A stretch of 64,000 nt of DNA from Sphingomonas sp. Leaf242 (GCF_001422045.1 NZ_LMLW01000012.1:178856-242855); one strand, 5' to 3'. Counted from the first letter of the stretch, positions 8,802 to 18,386 are shown. Notes: generated by a model from the letters alone, not told the origin. Numbers and translations are program-made.

Positions 8802-11800
8802 ATGGCCCGCTTCAACCTGTCGCGCTGGGCGATCCGTCACCCCGCGCTCGTCGGCTTCCTGATCGCGCTGCTGTTCGCGGCCGGCGCCGCGCAGTTCTTC
8901 GCGCTAGGGCGCGACGAGGATCCGACCTTCACGCTGAAGGAAATGATCGTCGCGGCGTCGTGGCCTGGTGCGTCGCCGGCGCCGATGCGCGCGCAGGTCG
9001 CGGACCCGATCGAACGCCGGCTGCGGGCGACCGAAGACCTCGATTTCCTCCAGACCTACTGCGTCGACGGTCGCTGCGCGATCCGCGTTTCGCTGAAGGA
9101 CAGCGCGCCGAAGGACCGCGTGCCGGTGATCTGGCAACAGGTCCGCAAGCAGCTGAAGGATCTCGAGCCGGGGCTTCCCGCGGGGGCGACGGTTGCCGCC
9201 GATGACGACTATGCCGACGTCTACGGCTATGTCTTCACGCTGACCGGTGCGGACAATGCGCGGCTGGTGGCGCTGGCCGAACAGGCGCGCGACGCGATGC
9301 TTCGCATCCCCGGCGCGGGCAAGGTGCAGATCACCGGCGAGGTACCGCGCCGGCTATTCGTCGATGTCGACTCGCGCCGGCTCGCCGCACTGGGGCTGTC
9401 GCCGGACGCCGTCGTGCAGGCGCTGGCAAAGCGCAGCAGCGTCGCACCCGCTGGCGCGGTCGAGCGCTCGATGCGCGTCCCCGTCCGGATTGGCGGTACG
9501 GTCGACGGCGTCGATACGGTCGAGACCACCGCCATTCCCGGCGCGGACGGCACGATCCGCGTCGGCGACGTCGGCACGGTCAGCAACGGCTATGCAGATC
9601 CGCCCGACGGCCTGGTCCGCCATGCGGCGAAGCCTGCGGTCGTGCTGGCGATCGCGATGGCGCCGGGTGCCGACGGGCTGGGTTTCGGCAAGCAATTGTC
9701 GCAGGTCGCTGCCACGTTCGGCCACACGCTGCCCGCCGGCGTCACGATGACCCAGGTCGAGGACCAGAGCCAGAACATCCGCGAGGCGGTGAACGCGTTC
9801 CTCATCAAGTTCTTCTGCGCGCTGACGGTGGTCCTGCTGGTCGCGTTCGTGACGCTCGGCTGGCGGACCGGCGTGGTCGTCGCGCTGTCCGTCCCGCTGA
9901 CGCTGGCGATCGTCGCGCTGTTCATGGGGGCGAGCGGGATCGGACTCGAGCGGATCTCGCTCGGCGCGCTGATTCTGTCGCTCGGGCTGCTGGTCGACGA
10001 CGCGATCATCAGCGTCGAGGCGATGGTCGTCCAGCTCGAACAGGGCGCGAGCCGGGCCGATGCCGCTGCGTATGCGTGGACGCACACCGCGTTCCCGATG
10101 CTGACCGGCACGCTGCTGACGATCGTCGGCTTCCTGCCGGTCGGGTTCGCGCAATCGACCACCAGCGAATATGCCGGCGGGATATTCTGGGTGACCGGGT
10201 CGGCATTGCTGGTCAGCTGGGTCGTCGCGGTCGTGTTCACGCCGTATCTGGGTGTGCGGCTGCTCCCCGAGGCGCACGCGCATCACGACGCCGACGCGAT
10301 GTACGACACGCCGGTCTATCGGCGACTGCGCAGCGTCGTCGATGCGTGCATGGCGCGGCGCAAGACGGTGGTCGCGGTGACCGCGGCGCTGTTGATAGCG
10401 AGTCTCGCGGGCGCGATGCTGGTCCGCCAGCAATTCTTTCCCGTATCGGACCGCCCCGAGATCATCGTCGACGTCAGCCTGCGCCCAGGGTCCTCGCTCG
10501 CGGCAACCTCGGCAGCGGTGAAGCGGATCGAGGCGAGCATCGCCAAGGATCGCGATATCGCGCAGGCTGACAGCTATGTCGGCCAGGGCTCGCCACGCTT
10601 CTATCTGCCTTACGGCCCCTCGCTGCCCGACCCGGCGACCGCGACGATGGTGCTGGTCGCGACCGACCTTCACGCGCGCGAACGCGTCATCGCGCAGCTG
10701 CTGGCGAACCACGCGTCCCCCGAGGCCAAGCTCCACATCCGCCGCCTGTCGCTCGGGCCGAGCGCGGGCTTTCCCGTCCAATACCGCGTGATCGGCCCCG
10801 ATCCCGAAATGTTGCGGACCATCGCCGCACGGCTGGAGGCAGTGCTCCGGACGACCTCGGGCACGACCGCGGTCCAGGCGGACTGGGGGACGCCGTCGGT
10901 AGCGATGCGGCTCGATCTCGACGCCGAGCGGGTCGCGCGGCTCGGGCTCGATCGCGCGCGGCTGGCGGGTGACGTCGCGACCATGATGTCGGGTCAGCCG
11001 GCGGGCGACGTCCTCCGCGGGACTAAGCGGATCGGCATCGTCGTGCGCGGCACGGCGGCAGATCGCACCGATCCGGGGCGGCTTGCTGACATGGCGGTCA
11101 GCACGCCGGGCGGTCCGGTCCCGCTCGGCCAGGTAGCGCGGATCGGCGCGACCACCGAGCAGCCGATCCTATGGACGCGCAACGGCGAACTCTGCATGAC
11201 CGTGCAGGCCGACATGACCGGCGACGTGCAGGCGTCCGAAGTCGTCGACGCCGCCGCCGCGCGCGTCGCCGCGATCGCGACATCGCTGCCCGCCGGATAC
11301 CGGATCGAGGATGGCGGCGACAGCGAGTTGTCGGCCAAGGCGAACGACGCGATCTATGCGCTGCTGCCGGTCACCTTCGCGCTGATGCTCGTGCTGCTGA
11401 TGATCCAGTTGCAGAGCATCGGCCGCACCTTGCTGGTGCTCGCGACCGCACCGCTCGGGCTGATCGGCGCGGTCACCGCGCTGGTCGTAACGGGCGCGCC
11501 GTTCGGCTTCGTCGCGTTGCTCGGACTGATCGCGCTGGCGGGGATGATCATGCGCAACTCGATCATCCTGGTCGATCAGGTGACGCACAATCAGGCAGAC
11601 GGCATGGACCTGCATGCCGCGATCCGGGCCGCGACGATCGGCCGCTCGCGTCCGGTCGTGCTGACCGCGCTGGCGGCGGTGCTCGCGTTCATCCCGCTGT
11701 GCTTCAACATCTTCTGGGGGCCGATGGCGATCGTGATGATCGGCGGGCTGATCGGCGCGACGATCCTCACGCTGGTCGCCCTGCCCGCGCTCTACGCGCT

Positions 11801-11852
11801 CGCGTTCGACCGCACATCCAGCCTTCCGCAGCAGGACCACCACGATGCATGA
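8802..11852 (+). CDS. RND efflux pump permease (HAE1-type)
   Basis: 1016 residues, the full length of hydrophobe/amphiphile RND pumps. Twelve membrane helices are expected, in a 1+5+1+5 pattern around two large periplasmic loops. The proton-relay aspartates occur in LGLLVDDAIISVEAM. A PMLTGTLLTIVGFLPVGFAQ stretch follows, and a second transmembrane set begins near PVTFALMLVLLM. It exports small hydrophobic or aromatic compounds by proton antiport as part of the tripartite complex encoded here. Start ATG is 4 bp after the adaptor gene, and its end overlaps the NodT gene by 8 bp. Confidence 0.94.
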   Translation: MARFNLSRWAIRHPALVGFLIALLFAAGAAQFFALGRDEDPTFTLKEMIVAASWPGASPAPMRAQVADPIERRLRATEDLDFLQTYCVDGRCAIRVSLKDSAPKDRVPVIWQQVRKQLKDLEPGLPAGATVAADDDYADVYGYVFTLTGADNARLVALAEQARDAMLRIPGAGKVQITGEVPRRLFVDVDSRRLAALGLSPDAVVQALAKRSSVAPAGAVERSMRVPVRIGGTVDGVDTVETTAIPGADGTIRVGDVGTVSNGYADPPDGLVRHAAKPAVVLAIAMAPGADGLGFGKQLSQVAATFGHTLPAGVTMTQVEDQSQNIREAVNAFLIKFFCALTVVLLVAFVTLGWRTGVVVALSVPLTLAIVALFMGASGIGLERISLGALILSLGLLVDDAIISVEAMVVQLEQGASRADAAAYAWTHTAFPMLTGTLLTIVGFLPVGFAQSTTSEYAGGIFWVTGSALLVSWVVAVVFTPYLGVRLLPEAHAHHDADAMYDTPVYRRLRSVVDACMARRKTVVAVTAALLIASLAGAMLVRQQFFPVSDRPEIIVDVSLRPGSSLAATSAAVKRIEASIAKDRDIAQADSYVGQGSPRFYLPYGPSLPDPATATMVLVATDLHARERVIAQLLANHASPEAKLHIRRLSLGPSAGFPVQYRVIGPDPEMLRTIAARLEAVLRTTSGTTAVQADWGTPSVAMRLDLDAERVARLGLDRARLAGDVATMMSGQPAGDVLRGTKRIGIVVRGTAADRTDPGRLADMAVSTPGGPVPLGQVARIGATTEQPILWTRNGELCMTVQADMTGDVQASEVVDAAAARVAAIATSLPAGYRIEDGGDSELSAKANDAIYALLPVTFALMLVLLMIQLQSIGRTLLVLATAPLGLIGAVTALVVTGAPFGFVALLGLIALAGMIMRNSIILVDQVTHNQADGMDLHAAIRAATIGRSRPVVLTALAAVLAFIPLCFNIFWGPMAIVMIGGLIGATILTLVALPALYALAFDRTSSLPQQDHHDA

Positions 11853-13266
11853 TCCGAAAATCACGCGGGCATTGCCGCTGCTGTTCGCCGCCGCGCTGGC
11901 AGGCTGCACGGTCGGCCCGAACTTCACGCCCCCCGCGCCGATCCTGCCGCCGGTCTGGCAGGGGGCGACCCCGGTATCGGCAAGCACCGATGCGCGCTGG
12001 TGGCGCAGCTTCGACGATCCGGTACTCGACGCGCTGGAGGCGCGCGCCGGCGCGGACAACCTCGACATCGCGGCAGCGATCGAACGGATCACCGCCGCGC
12101 GGATCGAACGGGGGCAGGCCCGCGCCGCCGGGGCGCCGCAGGTCGAGGGTCAGGCGGGCTACAGCCGCGAGCGGGTTGGCACCGCGGGGATCGCCTCGGT
12201 GACGCAGACGCTGCTCGGCGTCACCCCGACGACCGCCCCGCCCAAGGGCGTCGACTTCGATCTCTACAGCGTCGGGGTCGGCGCGAGCTGGGAGCTCGAC
12301 CTCTGGGGCGGTCATCGTCGCCAGGCCGAGGCGGCTGAGGCGTCGGTCGCAGCCACCGAAGCCGCCGCGCGCGGCGTACGCCTGTCGGTCGAGGCAGAGG
12401 TGGCGCGTACCTATGTCCAGCTCCGCGGCCTGTGGGAGGAACGCCGCATCGCGCAGGACGGCGTGGGGCTCGCCGAGCGCAACGCCGCGATCGCACGCGC
12501 GCTGCTCGACCGCGGTCTCGCGACACCGATCGATCGCGCGGCGACCGAGGAGAAGTTGCGTGCGCTGCACGGCGATATCGTCGAGCTCGACCATCAGGCG
12601 GCCACGACGCAGCGCGCGCTGGCGATCCTGGTAGGCGCCACACCGGATACCGTCCCGTTCGACCGCGCCACCTTGGCACCGCTCAGGCCGCTCCCGTCGG
12701 TAGCGGCGCGTCTGCCCTCCGAGGTCGCGCGGACCCGCCCCGATATCGTCGAGGCCGAAGCGCGGCTTCATGCGGCGACCGCGCAGATCGGCGTCGCGCA
12801 GGCCGATTTCTATCCGAAGATCAGCCTGACCGGACTGTTCGACATCGACGTGCTGAACCTGGCCGATTTCGGCTGGAACGCGCGCAGCACGAGCATCGGA
12901 CCAAGCCTGTCGCTGCCGATCTTCTCCGGCGGACGCTTGCAACGGCAACTCGACCTGCGGCGGTCCGAAGACCGCAGCGCCGCGATCGCCTACCGCCAGA
13001 CCGTCCTCAACGCCTGGCGCGAAGTCGACGACGCGCTGTCCGCGACGTGCGCCGCAACCGAACGCGCCACGCTCTACGATCGCGATCTGGCGTCGCGGCG
13101 CCAAACGGTCGCCATGGTCGAGGCCCGTTACGCCCGCGGCGATATCGGCGCACTGCCCCTGCTCGACACGCGCCAAGCGGCATTGTCGGCAGAGCTCGCG
13201 GTCGTTCGCCAGCGCGTCGCGTCGGCGCTCGCGCACATCCAGCTCCACCGCGCGCTCGGCGGCTAG
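11845..13266 (+). CDS. Outer membrane efflux lipoprotein (NodT/OprM-type)
   Basis: 473 residues. The signal peptide and lipobox LAGC are followed by TVGPNFTPPAP, the hallmark start of NodT-family outer membrane factors. Two repeats of the channel fold are visible, with AARGVRLSVEAEVARTYVQL in the first and ARLHAATAQIGVAQADFYPK in the second. It forms the trimeric outer-membrane duct of the RND system. The ATG lies inside the last codons of the pump gene, so the three genes form one operon. Confidence 0.93.
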   Translation: MHDPKITRALPLLFAAALAGCTVGPNFTPPAPILPPVWQGATPVSASTDARWWRSFDDPVLDALEARAGADNLDIAAAIERITAARIERGQARAAGAPQVEGQAGYSRERVGTAGIASVTQTLLGVTPTTAPPKGVDFDLYSVGVGASWELDLWGGHRRQAEAAEASVAATEAAARGVRLSVEAEVARTYVQLRGLWEERRIAQDGVGLAERNAAIARALLDRGLATPIDRAATEEKLRALHGDIVELDHQAATTQRALAILVGATPDTVPFDRATLAPLRPLPSVAARLPSEVARTRPDIVEAEARLHAATAQIGVAQADFYPKISLTGLFDIDVLNLADFGWNARSTSIGPSLSLPIFSGGRLQRQLDLRRSEDRSAAIAYRQTVLNAWREVDDALSATCAATERATLYDRDLASRRQTVAMVEARYARGDIGALPLLDTRQAALSAELAVVRQRVASALAHIQLHRALGG

Positions 13267-13289
13267 GCCCGATGCCGGGCATCGCCACC

Positions 13290-13319
13290 CGATCGTCGCA
13301 TTCGGATATGCGACGATCG
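13290..13319. terminator. Perfect 12-bp hairpin between convergent operons
   Basis: CGATCGTCGCAT and its exact complement enclose a six-base loop, midway between the convergent NodT and flaF genes. There is no long T tract, so it may act as a weak bidirectional terminator or as a 3' stabiliser. Confidence 0.5.
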
Positions 13320-13325
13320 ACCGCG

Positions 13326-13688
13326 TCAGTCCTGCTCGAGCCCCTGGATGATCGCACGGTTCACGTCGATCAGCCCGTCGATGTCGTCGCGACCGGCCAC
13401 GACCGTGCTCGTGAAGCGATCGACCCACAGGCCGAGCGATACGATCGAGGCACGCAGGGAATCGGGCAGGCGGTTGCCGCGCGCCGCGCACGCCGTCGAG
13501 AAGGCGTTCCAGACCTCGCGGTTGCGGAACAGGATCGCGGTCAGCGGCACGCCGACCACGCCGGCATCGCGCGCGGCGATCATCTCGCCGGTGATCTGGC
13601 GCATCAGCCGGCATTCGGTCGCGCGCGGGCTCTCGGTAATCGTGCGCGTGCGCTGGTACGCGTTGAGGGACATCGGGGACGTGGACAT
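13326..13688 (-). CDS. flaF: Flagellar biosynthesis regulator FlaF
   Basis: 120 residues. The segment MSLNAYQRTRTITESPRATE is the conserved start of alphaproteobacterial FlaF, and the short helical body with NREVWNAFSTAC matches the family. FlaF promotes flagellin synthesis and secretion, opposing FlbT. I used the upstream ATG at 13688 because GGAG precedes it; the internal ATG at MSLNAY has no ribosome site. It is monocistronic and stands apart from both flagellin (32.5 kb) and flbT (41.9 kb), unlike Caulobacter, where the genes are neighbours. Confidence 0.88.
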   Translation of the reverse strand: MSTSPMSLNAYQRTRTITESPRATECRLMRQITGEMIAARDAGVVGVPLTAILFRNREVWNAFSTACAARGNRLPDSLRASIVSLGLWVDRFTSTVVAGRDDIDGLIDVNRAIIQGLEQD

Positions 13689-13711
13689 CGGCTGCTCCGT
13701 TCGGTCTTTCC

Positions 13712-13722
13712 CCTATTCTAGG
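13712..13722 (-). promoter_or_regulatory. CCTATAAT-type promoter element of flaF
   Basis: Read on the minus strand the bases are CCTAGAATAGG, one mismatch from the CCTATAATAGG at fliG and fliL. It lies 24 bp upstream of the flaF ATG. Presumed -10 region; no TTGACA-like -35 is visible. Confidence 0.5.
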
Positions 13723-13732
13723 ACGCAGCAGC

Positions 13733-13745
13733 GGCCGGCGGTGCC
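13733..13745. promoter_or_regulatory. Candidate operator GGC[A/C]-N5-TGCC between flaF and HAD gene
   Basis: GGCCGGCGGTGCC has one mismatch from the GGCA-N5-TGCC palindrome seen at three other flagellar promoters. Its centre is 17–19 bp upstream of the -10-like element of each divergent gene, as at fliL. It resembles the Caulobacter ftr sites bound by FlbD. The imperfect match makes this the weakest copy. Confidence 0.35.
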
Positions 13746-13753
13746 GGTTGCGT

Positions 13754-13761
13754 CCTATAAG
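13754..13761 (+). promoter_or_regulatory. CCTATAAG promoter element upstream of HAD gene
   Basis: CCTATAAG is a member of the CCTATAA family found before the flagellar units of this window. It lies 82 bp upstream of the HAD hydrolase ATG and ties that gene to the flagellar regulon. Confidence 0.5.
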
Positions 13762-13843
13762 ATGGTCATGTCCCACTGCGGGGTTCCACACAGGTCCGCT
13801 GCGGGCGGCACTACGGGACGCCATTTAGCCGGAAAGCCCGTCC

Positions 13844-16261
13844 ATGCAGACCATCCTGCCTCACCAGTTGCCGCACGCCCTGGATGGCCATCGCGGACTG
13901 TCGATGCTGTCGCTCGATTGTTTTGATACGCTGTTGTGGCGCGATACCCACAGGCCCGCGGACATCTTCGCACTGCTGGACGGCGTGTCGTCCGACCAGC
14001 GGATCCGTGCCGAAGCCGTCGCGCGGAAAGCGCGATTGCTGGAGCATCGCCGCTCGGGCGAAGTCACGCTGCGCGAAATCTACGCGGCGCTACTCCCCGA
14101 CGCCGATACCGCCACGCGCGAGCGCTATGTGAACCACGAGATCCTGGTCGAGGCGCAGCATTGCTACGCGTTCGCGCCGACGGTGGCGCTGATGCGCGAG
14201 GCCAAGCGGCGCGGGCTGAAGGTGATGATCGTCAGCGATACCTATCTCGAACGCGATCAGCTCGAAACGCTGATCCGCGCCGCGGCGGGCGACGAGGTCG
14301 CGGACCTGATCGACCGGATATTCTGCTCGTGCGAGCATCGCAGCGCCAAGGCCGAAGCGCTGTTCGACACCGTCCTGCGCCAAACCACGGTCCTCGCCGA
14401 CCGCATCCTGCACATCGGCGACAACCCGGTCGCGGACGCGGTGTCCGCGGCCCGTCACGGCCTGCGCGCGCTGCATCTGGTCCAGTTCACCGAGACCGCG
14501 GTACAGCGTCACCGGCTCGAGCGGAGCGTCGCCACGCTCGTCGCCGGGCCGGACACGGATGCGATCTTCCAGCCGCACCGTGCTGCGGTGGCGCTCGGTG
14601 AGCCCGCGATCGAAGATCCCGCGGCGGCGCTCGGGTTCGCCACGTTGGGCCCGATCATGACGCCGTTCGCGCACTGGATCGCGACCGAAGCGGACGCGAA
14701 CCAGGCCGAGCGCGGCGGCACCACGCATCTGCTGTTCCTGATGCGCGACGGCTTCCTACCGCGGCTCGTGTTCGACGCAGCATTTCCCGATCGCGCCACG
14801 CACGCGGTCGAGATCAGCCGCTTCACCGCGATCGCCGCGGGGCTCGGCCGCGACGGCGCCGCGCGACGGTTCGTGGTCGACGAGATCGGCGACGGATCGG
14901 GCAAGGATTTTCTCCGCCAGCTGCTGATCGACGCGGACGAAGCCGACGTGCTGGTCGCCGACGCCGCGACCAAGAACGGCGCCTATTCGCTCGCCGAAAC
15001 GATCGGCGCGGCGCCCTGGGCCGAGCGCATCGCACAGCGTGGACGCGCGTTCGCCGACCGGTTGATCGCCTATATCCGCGCCCTCGTCGATCCCGCGCCC
15101 GGCGATACGCTGATGCTCGTCGACCTCGGCTATAACGGCAGCGTCCAGAACAATATCGAGGCCGTGCTGTCCGACGCGTTCGGGGTGCATGTCGCCGGCC
15201 GCTACCTGCTGCTCGCGGAGACCTTGCCGAGCGGGCTCGACAAATGCGGCATGATCGATGCGACGACCTACGACCAGGGCGTGCTCGACGCGCTGATCGG
15301 ATCGATCGCCGTTGTCGAACAGCTCTGCACCGCGTCGCAGGGGTCGGTGATCGACTATGCGGATGGCGCAGCGGTCCGCGGCATGCCCGGCATCAAGGGC
15401 CAGCAGAGCGAGGCGCGCGAACGCGTCCAGGCGGGCTGCGTCGTGTTTGCGCAGGCGGAACGGTCGGCGACGATCCGCCGCCATGATCGCGACGCGGCCA
15501 CGACGACGCAACCGGCGGCGGTCGCCGCGCTGGCCCGGCTGCTGTTTTTGCCGCTCCCGCACGAGATCGCGCTGTTCGCCCGCTTCGAACATGACGCCAA
15601 TCTCGGTACCGATCACATGATCACGCTGTTCGATCCGGCGACCGCCAGCCGCGGCCTGCGCGAACGCGGGTTGTTCTATCTCAAGAACAGCGACCGGATG
15701 TACCTGCCCGCCGAACTGCGTGGTCAAGGCCTGCCGACCAGCCTCGCCTACCTCGCGCAGCGCCGCTTCGGACTCGATCTGCGCTATGCCGACTTCTGCG
15801 ATTCCGGGATCGATATCCCGGTGCTGATGGTCGACGGGCAGGATGCGTTCGCGGACAGCGTGCGCGCGACGCCGACGCACGACGGCTATCATGTCGCGGC
15901 GATCCCGGTCGGTGCATGCCGCTACACGGTCGGCGTGCAGTTCGGTCGCGAGCATGAATGGCTGCAGATCGAGTCCGCGCATTTTCTCCCGGTCGAGGCG
16001 TTCCTCGTCGGCGACGCCAGGGCCAGCGCCCGGGCGATCCCCGCGATGCCGTCGTGCGAAGGGCTCGAACAGGTCGCCCCGCATCTGTTCCAGTGCACCG
16101 ACCCCGACGCGTTCCTGATGGTCCCGCCGCCGCCGCTCACGCCCCGCAGCGAAACCGTCCCGATGATGCTGGCGATCGTCTTCCGTCCGCTCGTGCCGCG
16201 CGATCCCGTCGCGCCGCGCACCGACCAGCACGCCCCAGTCCTCGCAGGAGCCGTGGCATGA
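13844..16261 (+). CDS. Large HAD-superfamily hydrolase, flagellar-cluster associated
   Basis: 805 residues. The first ~220 are a HAD domain: nucleophile Asp25 in LSLDCFDTLLWR, motif II Ser in VSDTYLERDQL, a Lys in RSAKAEALF, and motif IV in LHIGDNPVADA. The usual second aspartate of DxD is Phe27, as in haloacid dehalogenases, so simple phosphatase activity is uncertain. The remaining ~580 residues are an uncharacterised region (LLFLMRDGFLPRL, MLVDLGYNGSVQNNIE). Similar long HAD proteins tend to accompany surface-glycan genes. Its stop overlaps the next ATG, so it is coupled to a methyltransferase gene. A role in modifying flagellin or a surface glycan is inferred only from context and promoter type. 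Confidence 0.75.
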   Translation: MQTILPHQLPHALDGHRGLSMLSLDCFDTLLWRDTHRPADIFALLDGVSSDQRIRAEAVARKARLLEHRRSGEVTLREIYAALLPDADTATRERYVNHEILVEAQHCYAFAPTVALMREAKRRGLKVMIVSDTYLERDQLETLIRAAAGDEVADLIDRIFCSCEHRSAKAEALFDTVLRQTTVLADRILHIGDNPVADAVSAARHGLRALHLVQFTETAVQRHRLERSVATLVAGPDTDAIFQPHRAAVALGEPAIEDPAAALGFATLGPIMTPFAHWIATEADANQAERGGTTHLLFLMRDGFLPRLVFDAAFPDRATHAVEISRFTAIAAGLGRDGAARRFVVDEIGDGSGKDFLRQLLIDADEADVLVADAATKNGAYSLAETIGAAPWAERIAQRGRAFADRLIAYIRALVDPAPGDTLMLVDLGYNGSVQNNIEAVLSDAFGVHVAGRYLLLAETLPSGLDKCGMIDATTYDQGVLDALIGSIAVVEQLCTASQGSVIDYADGAAVRGMPGIKGQQSEARERVQAGCVVFAQAERSATIRRHDRDAATTTQPAAVAALARLLFLPLPHEIALFARFEHDANLGTDHMITLFDPATASRGLRERGLFYLKNSDRMYLPAELRGQGLPTSLAYLAQRRFGLDLRYADFCDSGIDIPVLMVDGQDAFADSVRATPTHDGYHVAAIPVGACRYTVGVQFGREHEWLQIESAHFLPVEAFLVGDARASARAIPAMPSCEGLEQVAPHLFQCTDPDAFLMVPPPPLTPRSETVPMMLAIVFRPLVPRDPVAPRTDQHAPVLAGAVA

Positions 16262-17094
16262 GCGAGTTGCTGATCCATTCGATGGCCGAATTCTCCGCGA
16301 CCATCCTCGCGTGTCTGACCGCCGCGGACGCGCGCGACGTTGCCGAGATCGGTGCGGAGTTCGGCGGCATGTCGCACCGGCTTGCCGATCACCTCGCGCC
16401 GATCGACGGGCATCTGACGAGCATCGACCCCTCCCCCGCGCCCGGCTTCGCCGCCTGGGCCGCCGCCACGCCCTGCGTCCGTCATATCGCGCAGCCGAGC
16501 CTCGACGCGGTGCCCGGGCTGGCGGGGATCGATGCGTGGCTGATCGACGGCGATCACAACTACCACACCGTCTCGCGCGAACTCGCCGAGATCGACCGGA
16601 TCGGACGCCGCGACGGCAGACCGTTGCTCGCCTTCCTCCACGACGTCGGCTGGCCGTGCGCGCGCCGCGACATGTATTACGCGCCCGACCGCATTCCCGC
16701 CGAGCACCGCCATCCGCACAGCTACACCGCGGGCGCGTTGCTCGACCGCGACGACCTGACCCCCGGTCGCGGGTTTCGCGGCATGGGCCAGTTCGCGTTC
16801 GCATTGCAGGCCGGCGGCCCGCGCAACGGCGTCCTGACCGCGGTCGAGGATTTCGTCGCCGACGCCACCACCGACGGTCGCGCGCTGGCCTTCGCCTATC
16901 TTCCCGCGGTGTTCGGCCTGGGCGTCGTGTTCGCCGCCGACGCACCCTGGAGTGAGGCGGTCGCGGCGCTGCTGTTACCCCTGCACGACAATGCGTTGCT
17001 CGCCCGGATCGAGGAAAGCCGCCTGCGCAACTACCTCGCGGTAATCGATTGGCAGGACGGCCACATGACGCGCGACCATCCGGTCGCCGCTTAA
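16258..17094 (+). CDS. Class I SAM-dependent methyltransferase-like protein
   Basis: 278 residues. A nucleotide-binding start (DVAEIGAEFGGMSHRLADHL) and the acidic motif DAWLIDGDHNYHTVSREL match Methyltransf_24-type enzymes, which are common in surface-glycan and flagellin modification loci. The ATG overlaps the TGA of the HAD gene (ATGA). Its acceptor is unknown. The pair sits between flaF and motA under a flagellar-type promoter element, which makes modification of the filament or of a surface sugar a reasonable guess. Confidence 0.7.
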   Translation: MSELLIHSMAEFSATILACLTAADARDVAEIGAEFGGMSHRLADHLAPIDGHLTSIDPSPAPGFAAWAAATPCVRHIAQPSLDAVPGLAGIDAWLIDGDHNYHTVSRELAEIDRIGRRDGRPLLAFLHDVGWPCARRDMYYAPDRIPAEHRHPHSYTAGALLDRDDLTPGRGFRGMGQFAFALQAGGPRNGVLTAVEDFVADATTDGRALAFAYLPAVFGLGVVFAADAPWSEAVAALLLPLHDNALLARIEESRLRNYLAVIDWQDGHMTRDHPVAA

Positions 17095-17127
17095 TGCCGC
17101 GCGCCGGACCGAAGGCCCTGCGGCCCT

Positions 17128-17135
17128 CCTATAAC
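17128..17135 (+). promoter_or_regulatory. CCTATAAC promoter element of the motA–chemotaxis operon
   Basis: CTCCTATAAC lies 35 bp upstream of the motA ATG and is the only promoter-like element before a run of thirteen tightly packed genes. No GGCA-N5-TGCC palindrome is visible here. Confidence 0.5.
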
Positions 17136-17170
17136 AACATAAACCCGGTACGAAGGAACGGTCGCGGACC

Positions 17171-18055
17171 ATGGTAAATGGTATAGGTTTCATCATCATC
17201 CTCGCATGCGTGTTCGGCAGTTTCATCTGGTCCGGCGGCAAGATGGATATCGTGATGCACGCGCTGCCGCACGAGCTGGTCGCGATCGGCGGCGCGGCGA
17301 TCGGCGCGTTCATCGTCTCCAACTCGGTGCCGACGGTGAAGCAGGCCGGCAAAGGTCTGCTCCGCACCTTCAAGGGCGGACGCTGGACCGAGAGCGATTA
17401 TCGCGACCTGCTGACCCTGTTGTTCGGACTGCTGTCGACGTTCAAGCGGAGCGGCGCGATCGGGATCGAGCCGCATCTGGATACGCCGGCGGAAAGTCCG
17501 ATCTTCAGCCGCTATCCGCGCATCCTCGCGGACCATCATCTGGTGGCGTTCATCTGCGACTATCTGCGGATGATGACGGTCAGCTTCGAGGATCCGCACC
17601 AGATCGCCGAGGCGATGGATAACGACATCGAGAACCATCACCATGAGGAGCTGGCGCCGCAGCATGCGCTTCAGCTAATGGCCGACGGCCTGCCCGCGAT
17701 CGGCATCGTCGCCGCGGTGCTCGGCGTCATCAAGACGATGGGATCGATCGACCAGCCGACCGACGTGCTCGGCGCGATGATCGGCGGCGCGCTGGTCGGC
17801 ACCTTCCTCGGCGTGATGCTCGCTTATTGCCTGGTCGGTCCGCTCGCCGCGAAATTGCACGAGACGATCGACGCCGACGCCAAGCCGTTCCTGATCGTCA
17901 AGAGCGCGATCGTCGCGCACGCGCAGGGGCTGCCGACGCAGGTCGCGATCGAGATCGCCCGCCGCATGACACCATCGACGAAGGCACCGACCTTCCAACA
18001 GTTAGAAACCGCCCTCGAGGAGGCGAAAAATGATTTCAACGCTCTCACCGCCTGA
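17171..18055 (+). CDS. motA: Flagellar motor stator protein MotA
   Basis: 294 residues with four membrane segments: an N-terminal pair, a long cytoplasmic loop, and a C-terminal pair starting at MADGLPAIGIVAAVLGVIKTMG, which contains the conserved proline of the channel. The cytoplasmic loop has the charged stretch (RYPRILADHHLVAFICDYLR) that contacts FliG. With MotB it forms the proton-driven stator. It opens the chemotaxis operon, while motB lies about 6.6 kb downstream in the same operon rather than next to motA. Confidence 0.95.
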   Translation: MVNGIGFIIILACVFGSFIWSGGKMDIVMHALPHELVAIGGAAIGAFIVSNSVPTVKQAGKGLLRTFKGGRWTESDYRDLLTLLFGLLSTFKRSGAIGIEPHLDTPAESPIFSRYPRILADHHLVAFICDYLRMMTVSFEDPHQIAEAMDNDIENHHHEELAPQHALQLMADGLPAIGIVAAVLGVIKTMGSIDQPTDVLGAMIGGALVGTFLGVMLAYCLVGPLAAKLHETIDADAKPFLIVKSAIVAHAQGLPTQVAIEIARRMTPSTKAPTFQQLETALEEAKNDFNALTA

Positions 18056-18386
18056 CATGGCACTCGCCGCCACCGCAGACGCGAAACCCCCAGAGGATCG
18101 TACGCTGATACTTCCCGGCCAGTGCACCACGGTGCACGCGCAGGACATCGGGGTACGCCTGGTCCTCGCGGCGGATTTCGACGGCGACATCGTGATCGAC
18201 GCTTCGGGTGTCGAGAGCATCGGCCACGCGACGCTGCAGTTGCTGGTCGCCGCGCATGCCGATGCGATCGCCAACGGCCACAGCTTCACCATCGCCGCGC
18301 CCAGCCCCGCATTCGTGGAGCGCGTGACGGCCTGCCGACTGGCCGACGCCATCGGTCTCGACAACCAGAAGGAAATCCATTCGTGA
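18030..18386 (+). CDS. STAS-domain protein of the chemotaxis operon
   Basis: 118 residues with a STAS fold pattern: ADFDGDIVIDASGVESIGHATLQLLVAAH carries the aspartate-serine region typical of anti-anti-sigma-like domains. Such proteins bind partners reversibly and often modulate kinases. It starts inside the end of motA (26 bp overlap) and its stop overlaps the cheY GTG, so it belongs to the operon. It may tune the CheA pathway, but no partner can be identified. Confidence 0.78.
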   Translation: MISTLSPPDMALAATADAKPPEDRTLILPGQCTTVHAQDIGVRLVLAADFDGDIVIDASGVESIGHATLQLLVAAHADAIANGHSFTIAAPSPAFVERVTACRLADAIGLDNQKEIHS

